A stretch of 64,000 nucleotides of DNA from Gloeophyllum trabeum ATCC 11539 (taxonomy: Eukaryota; Basidiomycota; Agaricomycetes; Gloeophyllales; Gloeophyllaceae). A model generated the notes under the pieces. The model did no database searches. It was not told the origin of the DNA and saw only the letters and a program-made list of their open reading frames with translations. The translations under genes and the position numbers were made by a program. Positions 60,488 through 64,000 of the stretch are shown piece by piece (position 1 is the first letter of the stretch; each line of letters begins with the position of its first letter). Location: positions 316,115 to 380,114 of the forward strand of contig NW_006920414.1 in NCBI RefSeq assembly GCF_000344685.1, read 5' to 3'.

Positions 60488-60642
60488 CGCCGTGGACGAG
60501 GAGCAGGAGCGCGCGGGCAGTTTTGGTGGCGCCGGGCGTGGCAGATAAGATAACCACGTGGCGTGACTCTGCAGATCTTCCTCCTTCCTTCGCTCTTCTC
60601 CACCCGCCATGCCCTAGCCCTCCCCGCATACAACCTGCCACG
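60488..60642. promoter_or_regulatory. Short divergent promoter between GatA and RPC25
   Basis: Only 155 bases separate the two start codons, on opposite strands. Both promoters must overlap here or reach into the genes. No clear TATA box is present. Confidence 0.5.
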
Positions 60643-63143
60643 ATGTTCCAGCTCTCGATCATCAAAGACACCCTCCCCATCCTCCCCGCCGCCTTTGCCC
60701 TCCCGCCCGAGCAGGCGCTCACCGCCGCCATCAACAAAAAGTACGCCAACCGCGTGCTGCACGACGTCGGGCTGTGTATTGCCGTCTTCGACCTCGTCAG
60801 CGCGAGCGAGGGGCGCGTCAGGTACGGCGATGGGTGTTTGTGGTATAAAGGTGCGTGGCTGGGATTTCGCTATGGAGGAGAGGAGGTGGGCTGATTGGGG
60901 GCCAGTGACGTTTAGGATGGTCGTGTTTCGCCCGTTTGCGGGGGAGGTGCTGTTGGCGCGCGTCAAGTCGTCCGACGAGGACGGGATACGCTGTGCGTCT
61001 GCTCTCCCGCGCACGTGCTGCCTTAATACTGACGCTTACCCGCCAGTGACACTCGGCTTCTTCGACGACATGTACGTCCCCCCCGCCTACCTCCCCCAGC
61101 CCTCCGCCTTGTAAGTCTTCACCTTCCCCCTCTCCCCGTCCCATTCCTATTCCCTCTCCGCACATACTCACCCCCGCCCCCAGCGACCCGAACGAACGCG
61201 CCCACTTCTGGCTTGCAGACGCCGGCCCCGAGCAGGGCACGCACGAGCTGCTCGACTCGCCCGTGGCTGCGCGCATGTACATAGATAAAGGCGAGGTCGT
61301 GCGCGTGCGCGTCGAGATGGGTGAGTGCTCCGGGTTTGAGTTTGTCGGGCGGGCGGGCGGGCGGGCGGGCGTATCCCCGTCGTGCGCTCTTTCCGGGCGA
61401 CGCACTCGGCCTCGTTTCATGCGGACCATCTCGCGGACTGTTCTCTCTCTCTCTCGGACGCGTTCCCGCGTACTTGGGCTCTAGCGGGTGGGGCCCTTGT
61501 CTCGCCGACGCGTGGGCGAACGCCTTACCCTCTTTTCACGCGGGCGGGCTGCGCTCTTGTCGCACGAGCGTGCCCCCGCTTTTCACGCGAGCGCGTTGTC
61601 CTCTCGTCGTCCGCGTCACGGCGCGCTTTGCGAACGAGCGGCACTCTGTTCACGCGCCCGTTGCCTGCGCGCGTCGGGCCCTTGTCTCACGGACGTGTTG
61701 TCTCGTCTGCGAAGAGCGGCCCTCTCGTCACGCAGGACGCGCGATCCTTGTCATGCGGGCGAGCGCGACTCTTTGCATTCTCGTGTGTGTGCGCGCGCGC
61801 GCGGCCCTTTTTCCTCCGTGCCAGTCGCGCTCTTTTCATGCGCTTGCGTGCGACGGAATGGAATGTATGTCGCTCTTGGCGCGCGCGAGCGAGCTGCGCT
61901 CTTGTCTCAGGGCTCTTTCACGCGCGCCCGCGTCGCTCTCTCGCACGCGGGCGGACGGGACGGCGGGGCGCACACGCGTTGCCTGCCTTTTCCCGCGAGC
62001 GCGTTGTCCGCCCGTCGTGCGGGCGCGTTGCCCTCTTCTCTCGCGGGCGAGTTGCCCTCTTCTCTCGCGGGCGAGTTGTCCTCTCTTCCTGCATGCAGTT
62101 GCGCTCTTCCCATGCGGACGCCGCACTCTCTTTTCATCAGGACGCCCGCCTCACTCTCTTTTCACAAGGACGGGGACCCGCTTGTCATGCGGACGCGCTC
62201 GCGAACAAGCGGGCCTCTTGTCTCGCGAACGCGCCCGCGAAAGAGCTGCCCTCTTGTCTCGCGGACGAATTGTCCTCTTTTCATATGGACGGGGGACCTG
62301 CTTGTCATGCGAACGAGCTGCCCTCTTTTCATGCGAGCGCGTCCCTCTCTTTTCATGCGAGCGCTTTGCCCTCTTGTCATGCGGGACAAGTTGTACTTTT
62401 GTCGTGCGGCCGATGTGCGCTCCTGTCTTGCGAGGGCTTGACTCTCTTGCCTCGCGAGCGCGTTGTTCTCGTGTCCTGGGGATGCGTTGCCTGCCTGTCT
62501 CGCGAACGCGTCTCCCTCTTGTCTCGCGGACGAGTTCCCCTCTCTCTTTTCATGCAAACGCGCTGCACTCTGTACATGCAAACGCCTTGCATTCTTGTCA
62601 CGCGCAAATATCAACACTTGCCCTCTCCATTCCATGCAAACAAGTGTATCTGACTGATGTATCCCTGCGCACGCAGATGAGTTCTACGACGACGAGCCCG
62701 GCCCGCCGAAAGCCTCCGAGGGCGTGCGCGTCGAGCGCGAGCAGCGCAGGCCGCCGTATACCGTCACCGTGAGTCTCACCGCTCCTTCCGCCTGCCCCTT
62801 CGCTTTTGTTCTTTCTTTTCTCTCTCTCTCGTTGCCGGTTGATGTCTGCTTTTCGTCCTGCTTCTCCCGGTATGCGGTAGGCATCTCCCTCGCGCCCTTC
62901 CGCTCCATCGCCTGCGAAGCGGGCACGCCGCTTTTGTTCTTGCGCTCGCGCGGCGTTCTCGTATTCCTTTCCTTCCTCGTCCTCCTTTCCTTCCTTCCCC
63001 TTTTCCCACGTCAACCCCAACTAACCCCCCCCCCCTTCGTCACGCAGTGCTCCATCGCCGAACAAGGCCTCGGCCCCACCTCCTGGTGGAAAGCCGCCGA
63101 AGCGGTGCTCGAAGGCGAGGGCGAGGAGATGGACCAGGGCTAA
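60643..63143 (+). CDS. RPC25: RNA polymerase III subunit Rpc25 (Rpb7 family)
   Basis: Six exons encode about 227 residues: MFQLSIIKDTLPILPAAFAL, KYANRVLHDVGLCIAVFDLV, GRVRYGDGCLWYK, FRMVVFRPFAGEVLLARVKS, LGFFDDMYVPP, FDPNERAHFWL, DEFYDDEPGPPK, YTVTCSIAEQGLGPTSWWK. The N-terminal SHS2 (Rpb7-N) and C-terminal OB-type domain are both complete. Rpc25 with Rpc17 forms the stalk of RNA polymerase III, needed for initiation at tRNA and 5S genes. All splice junctions keep the frame, but the intron between RVRVEM and DEFYDD is 1356 bases (61321-62676) and filled with repeats. The next intron (about 62770-63048) is also long, about 280 bases. Confidence 0.92.
61321..62676 (+). repeat. Degenerate minisatellite filling an RPC25 intron
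   Basis: The intron begins GTGAGTGCTCC and ends ACGCAG. After a short (GGGC)n run near 61348, about 1.2 kb consist of degenerate units with cores such as CTCTTGTCTCGCGNACG, CTCTTTTCATGCGNGCG and GTTGCCCTCTT. They recur every 20-40 bases in one orientation. Three forward frames stay open for 950-1450 bases because the unit has few TA-containing codons. There is no codon signature or conserved motif, so I treat the frames as artefacts of composition. Confidence 0.75.
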
Positions 63144-63357
63144 CCATGAAGACGCATCCAAGGGCAGCTGGCGCTGGCGGATAACAGAAGCGTGTATATG
63201 TATTTATGCATATGTATGAAGACAACGAACCCCGCGTCTCTCCCCCTTCCCCTCAGCACATGTATTCTCCATCAAGGATGAACATACGACGATGTGAAGA
63301 GTGAAAAATAAAGAGTCCCAGACAACATATGAAATATAACAAGGGGGAACAGGGGAC

Positions 63358-63457
63358 TGCCCCAGTGAGGCTCGAACTCACGACCTTCCGATTGAGAAAT
63401 AACGTAATGCAACATTACATAACAGTCGGACGCTGTAACCAACTCAGCCATGGGGCA
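63358..63457 (-). tRNA. tRNA-Asn (anticodon GTT) with intron
   Basis: Read on the minus strand, TGCCCCA pairs with the 3' TGGGGCA as acceptor stem. The D arm reads TGGCTGAGTTGGTTACAGCG, the anticodon stem TCCGA/TCGGA encloses CTGTTA, and the T arm is GTGAGTTCGAGCCTCAC. The loop is split after position 37 by an intron of about 26 bases that contains a hairpin GTAATG-TTG-CATTAC. Anticodon GTT means asparagine. A and B boxes are intact. It is 215 bases downstream of RPC25, whose product belongs to the polymerase that transcribes it; that is a coincidence of position. Confidence 0.9.
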
Positions 63458-63518
63458 TGTAGGCTATTTTTATTCGTCCAAATAGGACTGTAGTCGTCTC
63501 TTTATAGTATCAACTGCC

Positions 63519-63660
63519 TCAGGCTCCTAAACCACCGTCCTTAGCGTTCTCGCTCCTCCTTTACTAGGGCGCACGTGCAATGTTATGTAATACAAATCTA
63601 TTTTTAATTTATTACCGGATACAGAACGAACAGAGGAGGAGAACGCTATAGGACGGCTGG
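63519..63660 (+). repeat. Diverged end of the Mutator-like element
   Basis: CAGGCTCCTAAACCACCG...ACTAGGGC...ATGTTATGTAATAC follows the terminus of the element at 41349-43448 with many changes. The sequence to about 63660 carries a partial inverted match (CGTCC...AGCGTTCTC against GAGAACGCTATAGGACGG), so it is a small fold-back remnant. Confidence 0.5.
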
Positions 63661-64000
63661 AAGAAATCGTCTCCCCGAGATCACCGAGTATGACTAAGCA
63701 TTCCAAAAGCGGTAGCGGCTGAGGCCTTCCACCAGCAGTCGGCGGGCAATGCAAGGAGCACCTGAAAACTAGGAGGGATAAAAACTATATAGAAAGGCAT
63801 AAAAAGCTATCTTACTGGTACTCCCCCAGTGTAAACACCCCCCGTGAACTATTGTCCCTCAGAGGAATTTATCAAGGCTTGTGAACCCGATGTTCAGCCC
63901 TCAGTGACACTGTCAATGCTTGTATTTGCTTTTGTCTATGTCAGACCATTGGTGCATTATATACAAATAGAATGTGCTTTGAATTCTATAGGTATGCGCG
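63661..64000 (+). other. Window end, no gene seen
   Basis: AT-rich sequence without supported open frame, RNA gene or repeat. Confidence 0.4.

Noticed and set aside
61321..62772. Three long overlapping forward frames of 483, 423 and 317 codons
   Set aside because: They lie in an intron of RPC25, all three frames are open at once, and the translations are repeats with no domain. Compositional artefact of the minisatellite.

Overview
This is nuclear DNA from a filamentous basidiomycete, most likely an Agaricomycete of polypore or white-rot type. The evidence is the gene style: almost every gene is cut by many introns of about 50-60 bases with GT...AG ends, some with TACTAAC-like branch points. 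Gene content agrees: small secreted cysteine-rich proteins, a fungal MYND-finger family, a CE16-type esterase, GT17, GH5, Rom2-type RhoGEF and YTP1. The genus cannot be named from this window. All gene models below were joined by hand from reading frame, splice sites and family motifs.

Layout. 1-5.1 kb: three tandem paralogues for six-cysteine small secreted proteins, each with a TATA box 77-86 bases before its ATG. 5.5-8.7 kb: a GT17 glycosyltransferase and a short relative of the MYND family. 9.7-10.7 kb: a decayed SGNH/CE16 esterase. 10.9-13.5 kb: a secreted His/Asp-repeat protein with regular dibasic sites. 14.3-19.3 kb: tubulin cofactor B, a YTP1-like membrane protein and an FMP52-like dehydrogenase. 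21.2-28.5 kb: a coiled-coil protein, a small conserved-type fungal protein, a full-length MYND protein and the tRNA methyltransferase Trm140. 29.3-35.8 kb: a very large Rho1 exchange factor (Rom2 type) with two DH domains. 36.8-37.9 kb: a secreted class 3 lipase.

38-46 kb is an accessory, transposon-rich island. It holds a MYND-family relic, a nested stack of three DNA transposons (a CAC-ended element, inside it a Mutator-like element, inside that a Tc1/mariner-type MITE), an assembly gap that looks spurious, a second MITE copy, a tRNA-like sequence and other repeats. 46.7-63.5 kb returns to dense housekeeping genes: RIM2-like carrier, CDC48, DGAT2, a 2H phosphoesterase, a secreted GH5 glucanase, mitochondrial GatA and RNA polymerase III subunit RPC25. 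RPC25 carries a 1.36-kb repeat-filled intron. An intron-containing tRNA-Asn follows.

The housekeeping genes do not form one pathway. Two loose themes are visible: secretion or wall biology (small secreted proteins, His/Asp protein, lipase, GH5, Rom2) and translation (Trm140, GatA, RPC25, tRNA-Asn).
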